Below, piece after piece: positions 47,116-58,905 of a DNA stretch of 64,000 nucleotides (the stretch's first letter is position 1; every line of letters begins with the position of its first letter). The position numbers and the translations under genes are program-made. The DNA is taken from the NCBI GenBank assembly GCA_958298945.1, contig OY282610.1:20484233-20548232 (forward strand), given 5' to 3'. Origin of the DNA: Atherix ibis (taxonomy: Eukaryota > Arthropoda > Insecta > Diptera > Athericidae). The notes under the pieces were generated by a model. The model ran no database searches. It saw only the letters and a list, made by a program, of their open reading frames with translations, and was not told where the DNA came from.

Positions 47116-48060
47116 GGGCCCTTGATCTTAGGTGAAAGACCAAGGGCCCTGGCGAACACGTGTACCTGAGCTGGCTTAGCAGTGCCTGGGAATATACAAA
47201 GTTTCATATCATAGTTAAAAATGAGTGGAGTACCTGCCGAAGTTCTCATAAAATAAAACTTTTTGCCACGGGAATCGGGGTGTCCCATGTTGCTTAAAAC
47301 ACCCTTCTTGACAATGGTGAGGTGCGTTAGGCAGCGACGTGGCGGCTGTGGTTAATATGTCCATCGCGAGTACGGTCTCCGGACCGCTGGTGGGAGATAC
47401 CAGTAATTGTCTCGGGCGCTGTCACTCTGGTGGGAGATACCGGTAACCATCTCTGGTGGGAGATACCGGTACTTATCTCGGGTGCTGTCACTGCTAATAA
47501 AAGTGGAGATTTAGATAGGCCTCGCCACAAATAGTTGGTTTGGCGGTGCGGTGATGGAGCGTATCTCAATCTCTATGGTCGTAGTGTTTTATATAAGACT
47601 TACTGTTTTATATAAACACCTCAACGGGGACACTTCTGGGTGAATGATCCAGCTATAAGGTCTATACCAGAAGTGGCCTACAGGTCTTGGTGACGGCACT
47701 TGAGCTGAAGTTTCCTTACTATAGCTCTTTGATCACAGAGTATCTAACAGGTACTCTTCGAGCAGAACTGATTGGTACCACAGAGGTCGGGCGCCCACAG
47801 TGGTTTGTTCGCCGTGCCCGGCCAAGGTGAGGATCCTCTGGCTGAAACATGGTGTTGGCATCTATACCGCGGGCATAGTCTTAGGACTGGAGCTAAGTGA
47901 TGCCATTATTCTTAGTACTATCACTGCACTGGTTTAAACGTAGGAGCAGGTGATTAGAGAAATGTGTTTGGCGTAACGAGGAGAGCGGTCTACAGGTTGA
48001 GGCCGCTCTCCATCGGAATTTGCGGATGTAAGATGGAATGTTTGACTGCTTTATGTATAG
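47116..48060. repeat. GC-richer block with short tandem repeats, likely LINE-associated
   Basis: Markedly GC-richer than the rest of the window. Three copies of ctggtgggagataccggta or one-base variants start at 47387, 47427 and 47453, alternating with ctcgggcgctgtcac-type segments. At the LINE side, cagggcccttg (47114-47124) and caagggccctg (47141-47151) form an exact inverted repeat. No open frame resembles a known protein. It may be leader sequence of the R1-like element or of another LINE. Confidence 0.5.
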
Positions 48061-48499
48061 AACACGAAAAATTATTAAAAGATGGTATGATCGAGTAAGC
48101 ATGCTGACCCCACGTAACACAGATGATGATAAAATGAAGGAAAGTTTTATGATTGGTATAGAAAGATCCGCTTGCCAAGAGATTCACGTATTAGACAGAA
48201 AAGGGCTATGAAAGGGTGTGCCGTGTCAACCTATCATTATTTAATAATAACGATTTATTATTTTATTTTGAACTATATTTGGTGCGATTATAATCTGAAT
48301 AATCGTCTCTGCTCAGTTTACAGATCCGAATACAATGGGTACAATTTTTGAGCATCTTGTGTAAAAAATCCGACCTTATTTCACGTATTTGTCATTAAAT
48401 ATTCAATTTGAATATTGACTTCAAATTACAATTACCCAACAAGAAGACCAATGACTTCAAATTATAATTACCTAACAAGAAGAACTCCGAAGGTTTTAA

Positions 48500-48965
48500 A
48501 TCTCAACTTTTTGCAGGCTACTGTACATTCGCATTTCTTAAAATCATCGTCTCACCAAACTTTTCCCACAATAAATCGATTTTGGTATGCACTGTGTGGC
48601 ACGAAGAGCCACATATATTCGTTAAATCAATATCTTCCAATTCAAGTCAAAAAAATTCAGCTATCATCGATTTGTACCGCTCATCACTGACAGCAACGGA
48701 AACTCCTACCTCATTTTGAAAAAAAATAAGAACCGATGATGCCACCGTGCCATAAACCACACCAAAGGGTCACTTTTTCTGACTGTAAAGGTTCCTTGTA
48801 CTTTTTCTGACTGTGAAGGCGCAGTATTGACTATTTTATTTATTAACCGATCCAGACAGATAAAAATGCGCCTTATCTGAGAACGTGATTTTCTTGGGAA
48901 AGTCAGTATTATTTTTAAGTTAGTCCAGAGCATAATTAACGATAGTTCTTGTGTAAAGACATAAA
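48500..48965 (-). pseudogene. Tc3-like transposase central fragment
   Basis: Minus strand: KITFSDKAHFYLSGSVNK with the first catalytic Asp, then a frameshifted stretch, KSTRNLYSQKK, GVVYGTVASS, FFQNEVGVSVAVSDERYKSM, LELEDIDLTNICG, SSCHTVHTKIDLL. The second catalytic block lies inside a deletion (SSCHT remains of QQDGATCHT). Confidence 0.75.
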
Positions 48966-51200
48966 AAGGTTCTTACCACATAAGAATTGAGGTCAACACT
49001 TACCTGAACGACAGCAATATTCTCAGAGCAATTCCTAGGCCGATTATGACTATTCTCAGAGCACACTAGGCCGATTATGACTACCATAAATTGAAAGAAG
49101 TGCACGATAAGTTGCAGAAAAAAAGAAAGATTATTATCACAGATCGCCTATATAATTTTCAAGCATCGTTGAGGCGCGTATCTTTCTATGAATAAATTGA
49201 AAATTTTACTGAATACAACTGACACTGATACAAAAGATTTTAACATATGGCAACACGATCCCTTTAAAAATATATCATCCCTAAAATTGTGGCATTTTAC
49301 TTGAATTTAAACGTTTTCGGACGTTTATAAAAAATTATATAATTCAACATATTAAATCTTTATTGTTAATTGTTAAAAATAAATAATAATAAGTTCATAT
49401 AAAATATTTTTTTGGTAATATGCATGTGAAGTGCCGCCATTTTTTTTTCTTTTTTTTGGTAATTTAGCTGAATTGGAACATATTCTGACCTTATGAAAAA
49501 TTTTAACATACTTTTTTTTTTTATTTTTTTTTCGTCCATATTTTTATATTTTACAAATTTTTGATTATTTTCATACTCTAACAAATAATTTATAGTGTTT
49601 TGTTAAATTTTCTAATGAAGAAAAAAAATTTAATTGGGATGGTTTATTTAATATAAATTTATTTGTAGCATTGAATAAAAACATAAATAATCTAGAAAAA
49701 ATGTGGCTACCCTTTTATATATAATTAACTGAAAATGTCATCTGTCAGCACGTGTTTGGACCTCTACCATTAATAATTTACCTTTCGAACAGAATATAAA
49801 TATTAACTTTAAATAGTTGAGGTATTGTTTAAAGGAGCAATATTTTCTTATAAATGATATTAATTTTTATAAGCGAGTTCAAGGACTTAATTGAACATTT
49901 CGAAATTCTTTTTGATTAGTATCGATTGTCATCTATTAGGAAATATTTAACAAATCATCAGAAATACAATAGAAAAAAATGAAATGCCAATGAAAAAAAA
50001 AAATTATGATATCATAGAATATACTCTGACATAGATACGAAAAATTTAATGAATTAAAAGACAAACTTCTTATTTATAATTTCAATTTATCGATGGTATT
50101 TGTTATTGTATAGTCAATTTAATAAAATTTACATGATAGTGTATTTTGCATTTGAATATTATATATAAATATTGTTGATTTTCTTTCGATATTTTCGAAT
50201 CGGGCTAGTAATCAAACTTATCATCAACAATGCGAATACAAATTTTTCAATAATGCAGTAAAAATGGCTAATGAAAACGCATCAAGCTGTGATGAAGGTA
50301 TATGCGGCACAGTACCTAAAGGAAAAGTTCAAGGGGGCTAAGTTATCGATTTTGATTGATTAACGCCGCAAAAACGCATATTGAGCGCCAACAACACTCA
50401 CTATTCATATACAGCGACTAGTTGGACACTTATTCAACTACTTGGCTAAGTGACTTTGTATTCCAATACCACAATCATATGATGAGATGCCATTGTAAGA
50501 CAAAAGAGGATACCAGCGATCCGATTGACTATATTTTCTCTGGCGAAAATGAAAATTATTGCGTTTGCTTACAAAAGATGATTCGTACGCATTCATAATA
50601 GTGCCAGTTGCCCCTTTGTCGCAATACAACTGTTTAACATTTTCCCATATACACGACTATTAGGATCGTATTGTTAACAGCCGGTATAACAAGTATGATG
50701 ACCACAATACCGCGCCTCTTCAACTCAAGTGACCTTATTGCTCAATAGCCATCGGAATAAGTCAAATACTTACCGGTAAGAAATCACAAATAACCAACAC
50801 TGCCGCCCATGGTGATGACCAAACACCACAACTCAAACCGTCTCTAGACCATGGTGCCAGATAATAATAGTGAAGATGCCATAAAAGAAATATGCAAAAA
50901 ATGCTCAAAGTAATAAAATAAGAAACCAAAACAGAAATACCGATTAAAAACCTAAAAGAATTACATACAACAAAAATCTCCTCGAAAATATTGTATTGTA
51001 TATTATCGATTAATAATAATTGTCAATATTTTTCGGGAAATATATGTTTAAAAAAAAAACATTTTATACACTTTATTACAAGCGCATCTTCTAGTCAAGA
51101 CAATTTGCAATAATAATAAATAAAGAGTTATTAAATATTTAAAGTATTTTTTTATAAAGGAAAACTTACAGTACCTTTGTGAAAAAAGAAAATTCTAAAA
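48966..51200. other. AT-rich stretch, nothing recognised
   Basis: No protein or repeat family was recognised. Open frames at 49366-49584 and 50438-50629 lack motifs. Confidence 0.4.
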
Positions 51201-51211
51201 AATTGCCTTCT

Positions 51212-51480
51212 ACACAGCCGGTGTTCCACAAGGTAGTATCCTTGGTCCACTCATATACAAAGGTGCATACACATTTTCGTAGAAATTGAATAAAAAGAAT
51301 TCTATATAAGCTAAGGTGGAATATTTTATTTGCATATTAAATATTACTTGATGACATTATTATTTAAAAATAACATTGATCAAATGATCTTTAGGACTTC
51401 GTTTGAAGAGAGAATCAATTTTGAATGATTCTTCCGCAATGAAAAACCAGGCTGAATCTCACAGAAGGTATGAATAATTT
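51212..51480. pseudogene. Reverse-transcriptase scrap next to a Tc3-like C-terminal scrap
   Basis: Plus strand 51215-51265 reads TAGVPQGSILGPLIYK, the RT motif. At 51405-51480 lies the gattcttccgcaatgaaaaa type block that marks Tc3-like C-terminal sequence elsewhere (15.6, 52.2 and 61.3 kb). Confidence 0.55.
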
Positions 51481-51534
51481 TTTTCTCCAACATGAAAACT
51501 GTTTTCAGAGAGCAAAATATTTTAAGTTTAAGTA

Positions 51535-52015
51535 ATAATTATTTAATTTCTCGATAATATTCACCTACTAGTGTAGTAAATGTCAATAGCTGACATATTT
51601 TCATTTTTATTTATTTCCATTTATTGTAGTTATGATTTTTTAGTAATTTAACTATATAGTAATTATTATTAAAATTTTATATGTAAAAAATTAATACATT
51701 TACTACTTGACAATTTTATAAAAAAATTATTATTTTTTTTATGCTTAATAAAAATTAGAGAGAAATTTTATAGTTTTTTATACGAAAATTTCATACAATA
51801 TACAAAATATTTTATCGAAATTAAAAAAAAAATAATAAAAATGGTTTTATTTTAAGGACACTTAAACTGCAAAATTAAATATAATTTTTTTTTTAATCCA
51901 AATATATGTTAGTACTGAACATTCTGATTAAATTCCCTATCATAGCTGGTATTCCTCATGGCAGTATTCTTGGTCCACTCTTTTACAATATTTAAATGAG
52001 ATTTTTCATTAAGAA
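51535..52015 (+). repeat. Interspersed repeat ending in a reverse-transcriptase scrap (copy 2)
   Basis: Second copy of 15000-15485 in the same orientation, about 36.5 kb away, again ending with a GSILGPLFYN-like RT motif near 51960-51990. In both copies the sequence continues to the right into Tc3-like C-terminal sequence, so the whole combination was duplicated. Confidence 0.75.
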
Positions 52016-52129
52016 CGTTGTAATTTTAAAATTAAATTGAACAACTTATTTATAATTAATAGTAAATAATTTTTATGTAAAATAAAGAAAATTTAATACC
52101 ATTATTATTTAAAAATAATAATTCTGAAA

Positions 52130-52660
52130 TAGCTACTGCTAGTATCGTTTGAAGTAGGTGATCCGAGAGGTCAAATTTTACATGACTCTTCCGCATAAAT
52201 CGGGCAGAATATCACCGATAGCTTGAATGATATTGTTCCCTCTCCAGCTCGAAAAGTATTGTCAGTTTATTGGCATAGACCATTGATTTAATATAGTATG
52301 CAGAAAATCCGCCGCACCATTCTGTTAGAAGCAGATATTGTTCAAGTCCTTATTGTTCATTTGGAGTTAAAAACATTCCTTATCATCTCTCGATACCTCT
52401 CGCCATTGACAGTTATTGTCGCGCGAGTCTCTTTTTCTGAATGTAGTACGGCCCAAGAGTGCCGCTTGTCCAAAATCCACCAACAGAAAGTAAGGCTCAT
52501 CTGAATGAAAAGGAAGCCCCTGGAACTGTTGTGGTTGATTTTTATTCCCAGATCCGCTAATTTTGCTCGTTTAAGTAGCCATTCAGCCAAAAATGCTGTT
52601 CATCGCTGAAGATGATTTTTCAACAACTTTGAGATGCATTATTGAATCATGTGTATACAA
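52130..52660 (-). pseudogene. Tc3-like transposase remnant
   Basis: Minus strand from the right: IIFSDEQHFWLNGYLNEQN, stop, RIWE (first catalytic Asp), then a frameshift and LHSEKETRATITVNGERYRE. The second catalytic block is missing. The left part is the C-terminal tail containing the atgactcttccgcataaatc block. Confidence 0.78.
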
Positions 52661-52702
52661 TAACATAGTTTCCTCTATGATTACTAGCAAATTACAAATG
52701 TA

Positions 52703-53347
52703 CGAGGTCTGTTCAAAAAGTATCACGAATTTTGAATTTCCGCGGGGTACGTACTCGTATATTCGATTTTCGATTTTTTTTGTGGCGTTATGTTGGTACT
52801 AATATCTCTCACTTATACCGACAAGTTCGGCCATTTTGAATGATCAGTTAATTTTTGAAAGCTGCTTTGCTTGCACGTGTTTTGGCTCGTCTTCGATTTT
52901 CGCCCATTTTCGACCAAAAACAGCATCGCATTAACATTGCTAAAGAGCTGTTGGACTCTGTCCGCGACGACCCAAATTTGCTCCAGAGGATCATAACTGG
53001 TGACGAATCAAAGGTTTATGGTTACGACGTGGAAACCAAAGCTCAATCATCCTAATGGAAGCTGCCGCACAAGCCAAGACCGAAAGAAGCGCGCCAAGTT
53101 CGGTCGAATGTGAAGGTTTTGCTTACAGTTTTCTTCGATTGCAGGGGCGTGGTGCATCATGAGTTCTTGCCACAGTGTAGAACGCTCAATAAGAAATAAT
53201 AATAAGGAATAAGGACGGTCAATAAAGAATATTGCGTGCATGTAATCCGCCAGAAACGCCCAAATTTGTGGAAGAACAAAAATTGGCTTTTGCCTCATGA
53301 TAACGCCCCTGCTCAAGCATTGTATTTTTTTGGGCAAAAACAACATA
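52703..53347 (+). mobile_element. Mariner element copy 4, left part
   Basis: Starts at the inverted repeat cgaggtctgttcaaaaagta beside TA (52701-52702). The frame reads LLARVLARLRFSPIFDQKQH, NIAKELLDSVRDDPNLLQRI, TGDESKVYGYDVETKAQSS with the first Asp (the usual Trp is Lys), then RSNVKVLLTVFFDCRGVVHH and LPHDNAPAQALYF with the second Asp. It lacks the N-terminal DNA-binding domains like its relatives. At 53346-53347 it is interrupted at a TA by another mariner. Confidence 0.88.
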
Positions 53348-54531
53348 CGAGGGTCGTTCAATAAGTCCTTAGAAAATCCAAGAAGTTGCGCTCGTAGTGT
53401 CGGTAAAGATTTTTTTTTGTAAGTAGCATTATCGACAGGAAAGTTAACGACATTTATTTGTGCATAACAATGGAAAAAAGCGAGTTTAGGGCTGTCATCA
53501 AACATCGCCATTTGAAAGGCTTAAGCCCGAAAGAAATCAAAGCTGAGTTGGATGCAGTTCATGGCACAACTGCACCTGTGTTTGCGACGGTTTACAATTG
53601 GGTGAATAAATTTAAATGTGGCCGTTCATCCACAAAAGATGAACATCGTTCAGGACGCCCAGTTGAGGTGTCTACTCCTGAAATCATGGACAAAATCCAC
53701 GATCTGATTTTGAACGATCGGCGAATTAAAGTGCGCGAATTAGTTGAGGCCACAGGCATATCACAAGGTATAGTCACTTCAATTTTGCATGAAAAATTGT
53801 CTGTGAAAAAAATTTCGGCAAGATGGGCTCTCAGAGGAGAATAAGCTCAATCGTGTAGTGGACTCTGGGGCTATGTTGGCACTCTTTCATCGCAATCCTG
53901 CCAAATTCCTCGTCGATATGTCACTGTGGATGAAACCTGGATACACTACTACACTCCAGAAACGAAGAGATAGTCATCTCAGTGGATTTTCAAGGGTGAA
54001 CGGGCTCCGAAGAAGGCAAAATCTGTGCCATCGGCCGGCAAGGTGATGGCCACGGTCTTTTGGGATTCGCAGGGCATCATTTTTATCGACTACTTGGAAA
54101 AAGGAACAACAATAACAGGAGCGTATTACGCGTCGTTATTGCAACGGTTGAGCGAGAAAATTAAAGAGAAACGCCCCCATCTGAAGAAGAAAAAAATCGT
54201 CTTGCATCAACACCTGCGCTGTTTCCATGGTCAAAATTGTGGAATTGAGAATGGAATTGTTGCAGCATCCCGCTTATTCACCAGATTTGGCCCCGAGTGA
54301 CTATTTTCTTTTCCCCAATCTGAAGAAATGGCTTGGCGGACGACGGTTCACTTCCAACGAGGACGTCATTGCTCAAACGGATGAGTATTTTGCAGAACTT
54401 CCGAAATCCTATTTTTTAGACGGGATAAACATTTTGGAAAAACGGTTGGAAAAGTGTATAGAGCTAAAAGGACATTTTTTCAAAAACAGTTTTTTTTCAT
54501 CTTTTTCTAAGGACTTATTAAACGACCCTCG
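53348..54531 (+). mobile_element. Nested mariner of another subfamily, nearly full length
   Basis: 1184 bp between duplicated TA sites, with inverted ends: gagggtcgttcaataagtcc at the left and ggacttattaaacgaccctc at the right. The transposase reading starts at 53470 (MEKSEFRAVIKHRHLKGLSP) and includes both helix-turn-helix parts (ATVYNWVNKFKCGRSSTKDE; KVRELVEATGISQGIVTSIL). A frameshift and small deletion occur at about 53825-53840. In other frames follow AMLALFHRNPAKF, RYVTVDETWIHYYTPET (first Asp), KVMATVFWDSQGIIFIDYLE, and AYYASLLQRLSEKIKEKRPH. The second catalytic motif HQDNAPAH is damaged (HQHLRCFHG), and YSPDLAPSDYFLFPNLKKWL (third Asp) follows after a frameshift. The C-terminal tail ends near 54480. 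It needs repair of several breaks to be active, and none is spelled out here. Confidence 0.95.
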
Positions 54532-54821
54532 TACTAATAATGCCGCAGCCACCGTATTCCCCAGATCTAGCCCCCTGTGACTTTTTCTTATTCCCGAAAC
54601 AGATTATTTGATCCATTTTTTGGAATGGGCACAAATCGAAGACGAATCAAAACACGTGCAAGCAAAGCATCTGTCAAAAATTAACTGAATATTCAAAATG
54701 TCCGAACTTTTTGGCATAAGTGAGAGATATAAGTACCAACATAACGCCACAAAAAATCGAAAATCGAATAAACGTAACCCGCGGATATTCAAAATTCGCG
54801 ATACTTTTTGAACAGAACTCG
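54532..54821. mobile_element. Right part of mariner copy 4, ending in an inverted 5' end
   Basis: 54532-54603 continues copy 4 on the plus strand (PYSPDLAPCDFFLFPK). From about 54610 to 54821 the sequence is the 5' end of the same family in minus orientation (tttttgacagatgc reversed, then the leader and the terminal repeat, with cgcgatactttttgaacaga at 54798-54817, beside TA). The element therefore has two 5' ends facing outwards. Confidence 0.8.
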
Positions 54822-55532
54822 TATATGAATGACAGCGCTGTCATTTGAAACGTCAAAGTAATAGGATATCAAAAATTGAATGTACTCGTATCTATTTAAA
54901 AGCCCATTAATTTTAAAATTGTTATTCCACATGATTAAAGTAGATCAAAATAAATATATTTAAGATATTGTCTTTTTTTTTAATTCAAACATTAAAATTT
55001 ATTCATATTAATTATCGATTTATTTTAAAAAATTAAAACAAAATTCATTATTTAATCATAAAAGTTATGCGTTTCTAAAATGTTCATAACTTCTGAAAAT
55101 TTATTAACTAGCAAAAAGCAAATAAATATTGAATATTTATTTCAGTTTTATTTATTGTGGTTTATCGCAATTATTTCATATATCAAGTCACTGATTTATA
55201 TCGTTAATAATACTACTCATTTGAAGCAAAGAAAAGAAGAAAAAATTCTTAATATAACAAAATTTTTATAATTATAAATTATTTTTAGAAGACAATCAAC
55301 TGCAGAGGCAAAGTTGATACTCGTTGGATATCTAACGGCTGCGGAGCAGAAGTATCAGGAGAACTGTTCCTTACCTCAAACTTTCGGAGTGAAACTGAAG
55401 CGAAAATCCAAGCCGTAACTTATACGAAACGTTACAAATTTATGTTGAAAGTGTTAGAAGATGTTCTAAACTTAAACATTTATCGTAAACTTAAAAAAAT
55501 ATTGAACTTTTGCTTTAATTAATAAATTGTTT
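54822..55532. other. AT-rich sequence with a short GC-richer segment
   Basis: From 55290 to 55450 the composition is more balanced and a plus-strand frame reads STAEAKLILVGYLTAAEQKY, but I recognise no family and no splice sites frame it. Confidence 0.35.
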
Positions 55533-55960
55533 TCATTTGTTCACCTTATTTTTCGGTTCAGTCAATTGTTGCACCCAACACGGATCGTGAGTTATTGCTG
55601 AAATATTGCTACTATAGATTTCCAAGTCAGGATCTTCCTCGTCCATACGGATTAAGTGACCTATTGTCTGCATCCTATGTACGCTAATGTTATCAATTAT
55701 GCAGAGTTTGTACAAACGAAGCTTCGACTTTACTGTCACTGCTGTTGAGCTGCATAATTTGGACTGTCCGAAATAGGGTTTGTTGGCTTCTTACACCCAT
55801 GCGCATGTTACTTCAGCCATGTTTTTATTGGCTGTTTGCTTCAACCCTAATACCATAACTCATACGAAATTGTAGTCTTCTATGACTAGGGCTGGATGTT
55901 GTCTTCGATTCCAACGCTACCATCATCATACCCATCTAGCCCAGGGGAGTCCCGAATCAG
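55533..55960 (-). pseudogene. LINE C-terminal scrap related to 20.9-22.1 kb
   Basis: Minus strand, MQTIGHLIRMDEEDPDLEIY followed by SSNISAITHDPCWVQQL corresponds to the GHLIRMSEEDPTRKV block near 21680 of the 20.9-22.1 kb LINE remnant. The sequence to its right is more degraded. Confidence 0.55.
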
Positions 55961-56039
55961 TTAGAGCAAATTAAAAGGAATTTTTTTTTCTTCTTTAATG
56001 TTTTTTTATTTGCAACTACAATTTTATTTTAACAAGCGG

Positions 56040-57640
56040 ATTTACATAACATTTTAATATACAATCTTGTGCATCATGAAGTGGGAGTAAACACCCATCG
56101 GCGTTTCTCCAACTAACGGAATTTAGATTCCTCTAGAAAATCTCTAGGCCATTGTCTCTTAAGTCTCCGATGAGTGTTTCCGCGAAGGGCAGTATAAGAC
56201 AATTCTCTCACAAGTGGATTATGATGATAGGGTAAACGGGAGTGAAATTTATATAGCGGGAAATGCACAGGTCATGAACAAAGGGAACATTTAGGTCACT
56301 ATGTATTACAGTGTTACGAACATAAAAGGGGGCATCAACAATTTTACGGAGGATCTTGGATTGTAAGGCCTGGACGCGATAGGAATTGGAATGTTTCGTT
56401 GAACCCCAAAGTTCAATTCCATATATCCAAATAGGTTTTATAATTGTATTGTAGATTAGAAGTATACTTTTAATTGTTAGTTTCGAGCGTTTGTCCAGTA
56501 GTCTAAATAGTTATAGGTAACGTCTGTTAGCTTAAGCTCTTTTTAATCTAGTATGTGTGTTCCATGTTAGTCTCTTGTCCAGATAAAGTCCCAAATAACG
56601 TACTTTATCATATTGTGGAATCATGCCGCTATTAAGGTATAAAGGGGTAGGTATTCCTTGACAAAGTGTGAAAGTAATGTGAGCACTCTTATGTTCATTT
56701 ACCTTCACTCTCCATCTCTTAAACCAAGATTGAAGGTTGTGGTATATGTCAGGATTTGTATGGGTAGCAAGTATGGCAGTATCGTCTGCATAAGTAGCAA
56801 TGATCGTATTAGGATCAGCTGGGATGTCATAAGATGGGACCGAGAATACTACCTTGTGGGACTCTGGCTAGAATAGGATATATTTCTGAGGATTCTGAGT
56901 TAATTTCAACTTGGAAATGTCGTTGGGAGAGATTTGAAGGAAGAAAGCTCTTGAGTTTCCAAAGGAGTCCAGGATGCCACACACGATCAAAAGCTTGGGA
57001 GATATCTAGAAATACTCCTAGGCAGTACTCTTTCCTCTCAAGAGAGGATGCAATATGATCAACAACGCGATGACATTGCAGAATTATGAAGTGTTCAGAT
57101 CGGATGCCAAATTGGTGATTAGGATTAATTTTTTCATTAACTAAAACTGGGTATATAGGACGAAGGAGAATTAATGGGTTTATTTGGTTTAGGAATTATT
57201 TTAATGACAGAATATTTCCAGAGTAAGGGAAAATAGGTTCTGCGCAAGATACTGTTAAAAATATATGTGATTAAAACTAAAGCTTTTCGGGAAATTTGCT
57301 TCAGAATAGGAGCTGTTATTAGATCATAACCAGGAGATTTTTTATTGGGAAAGCGCAGAATAGTAGATTTAAGGGATTGCCGAGGGATTAAAATTTTTGG
57401 GAGGAAGACTCATTAGTTCTTCGATGATTTTGTTAGTATGTGATTTGTCTTCTATATCATCATGTTGAGCAAAAGTATTTACCAAATGTTTAGCAAAGAC
57501 TTCGGCCTTTTTTTTGTCTGTTTTTGCCCAGTTACCCTTATCTTGTTTCAGTAGGTGTGATGTTCTTTTGTACGAGAGTATTCGTCTAGTGGCATTAAAA
57601 GGAATTAATCCTAAAATACTAACTTTACCCAACTAACTTT
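56040..57640 (-). pseudogene. Jockey-like LINE, longest fragment
   Basis: Minus strand. From the right: RRILSYKRTSHLLKQDKGNW then AKTDKKKAEVFAKHLVNTFA (region before the RT fingers), a degraded finger/palm stretch, NTIIATYADDTAILAT with YADD intact (about 56800), LQSWFKRWRVKVNEHKSAHI then TFTLCQGIPTPLYL (56720-56650), DKVRYLGLYLDKRLTW, and PIWIYGIELWGSTKHSN near 56430-56380, then the C-terminal part toward 56100. Several frameshifts split it. The YADD, RWRVKVN and YGIELWGSTK motifs assign it to the jockey clade. Its endonuclease and gag parts are missing. Confidence 0.88.
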
Positions 57641-58689
57641 CATAAATGAATTCGTATAACGAACTATGTATCAAGACAACACGTATTTTAACACAACCCT
57701 TATGAAATTGTTTAATTTATGCAACAACAAAAAAGAGTGAAACAAAAGCAAACAAAAAAAAACTACGTCTGGCAACAAAAAAAAGACCAATTTTTCAAAT
57801 ATACACAAAATTACCAAAATAACATTGAAAAAATTTCCATTTAACGGCAATTTCTCCTTCACTAGCATATCATAAAAAGAGATAGACATATTATCGAATT
57901 TAAAAAAATAACAAAAACTATCCTGAAAATAAACTACGATCGACTAAGGGACAGAGGGAGAAGAAGAAAATGTCGGTTGCGAAAAAATAGTCAAACCTGT
58001 TTTTATTCTTTCTCCTTTTTGCTATTCTTCTAAAAAAACGAAATGCAAATATTCTAACTTAGCTCTTTTCTCTGTCTGGTTTCGGTCAGAAACACAAAAA
58101 ACATTACATTTATTTGCATGCGGATGAAAGAGAAAAAGAATATTCGAACGAAAAATTTGAAATTTCGAAAAAAAAACCTTTGGCAATTTTTATTTTTGTC
58201 GTTCCTAGAAAAAACATCACACAGAAAGAGGGGGAGAGAGAGAGAGAGAGAATCAATAAAAACAAAGTGAATAGCGCCCCCATCTCCCTACTTCTTGTTA
58301 CGCATTTCCGTCGCATTCACGAAATTAGTCGCATTTTTTGATAAATTGTAATTAATCAAATTTCAAATAAATCTTCGAAGAAATTATTTTTATTGTGTCA
58401 GTTGGAAAATTAATAAAGTCCTACTCGTAAGATTGTTATCGAAAATCGAATTATTCCACCTAAAAAGAGTTAGCAAAATGCTTAATGGAGTCGCTCACTT
58501 GCCAAATCGATTAGCTCCATAAAAGAAAAAGTGGATAAATGTGTAAATGGAGACACATCGAGGTGATAAAAAGAGCAGAAAAATAATGAGCTTAAATACA
58601 AAATAACTATTTTTTAAAAAAATATTTAAGGAGAGAAAAAAAACTTAAAGCTTTCGGAAAAAGAATAGAAAACGTGAGGAAGGCAAAAA
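57641..58689. other. AT-rich spacer with GA repeat
   Basis: Contains a GA run at 58226-58250 and no recognised protein. The open frames on both strands around 58110-58340 are low-complexity. Confidence 0.45.
58226..58250. repeat. GA dinucleotide microsatellite
   Basis: About nine GA units after a short G run. Confidence 0.85.
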
Positions 58690-58905
58690 GAAACTTTTAG
58701 AAGCTTTACGTCTCTCTCTGATCATTTGCCAAATCCTCCCATCGACACTCCTCGGCCAAACAATTTTGGAGTGCCCCTATTTTGGCGACGATGATTACTC
58801 CTACGACAGCCGTCAATTCAGAAAATTACGGTCGTCGAACTGGTAGCCTGCGGGAGGAGGAACCCAGACTGATAGCCTGCGGAAGGAGGATTAGCTTAAT
58901 TCCTA
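58690..58905. other. GC-richer island with a 29-bp-spaced direct repeat
   Basis: Balanced base composition in AT-rich DNA. ctggtagcctgcgggagg at 58840 recurs as ctgatagcctgcggaagg at 58869. A ttttggcgacgatgattact string precedes it and vaguely recalls the primer-binding region beside LTRs of insect retroviruses-like elements, but no LTR pair or gag/pol frame was found. Confidence 0.35.

Noticed and set aside
46118..47169. Plus-strand open frames opposite the R1-like LINE
   Set aside because: They are antisense shadows of a coding sequence that is unmistakable on the minus strand.
58690..58905. Possible LTR and primer-binding site
   Set aside because: Only a short ggcgac-type string supports it; no paired LTR, gag or pol sequence was seen nearby.
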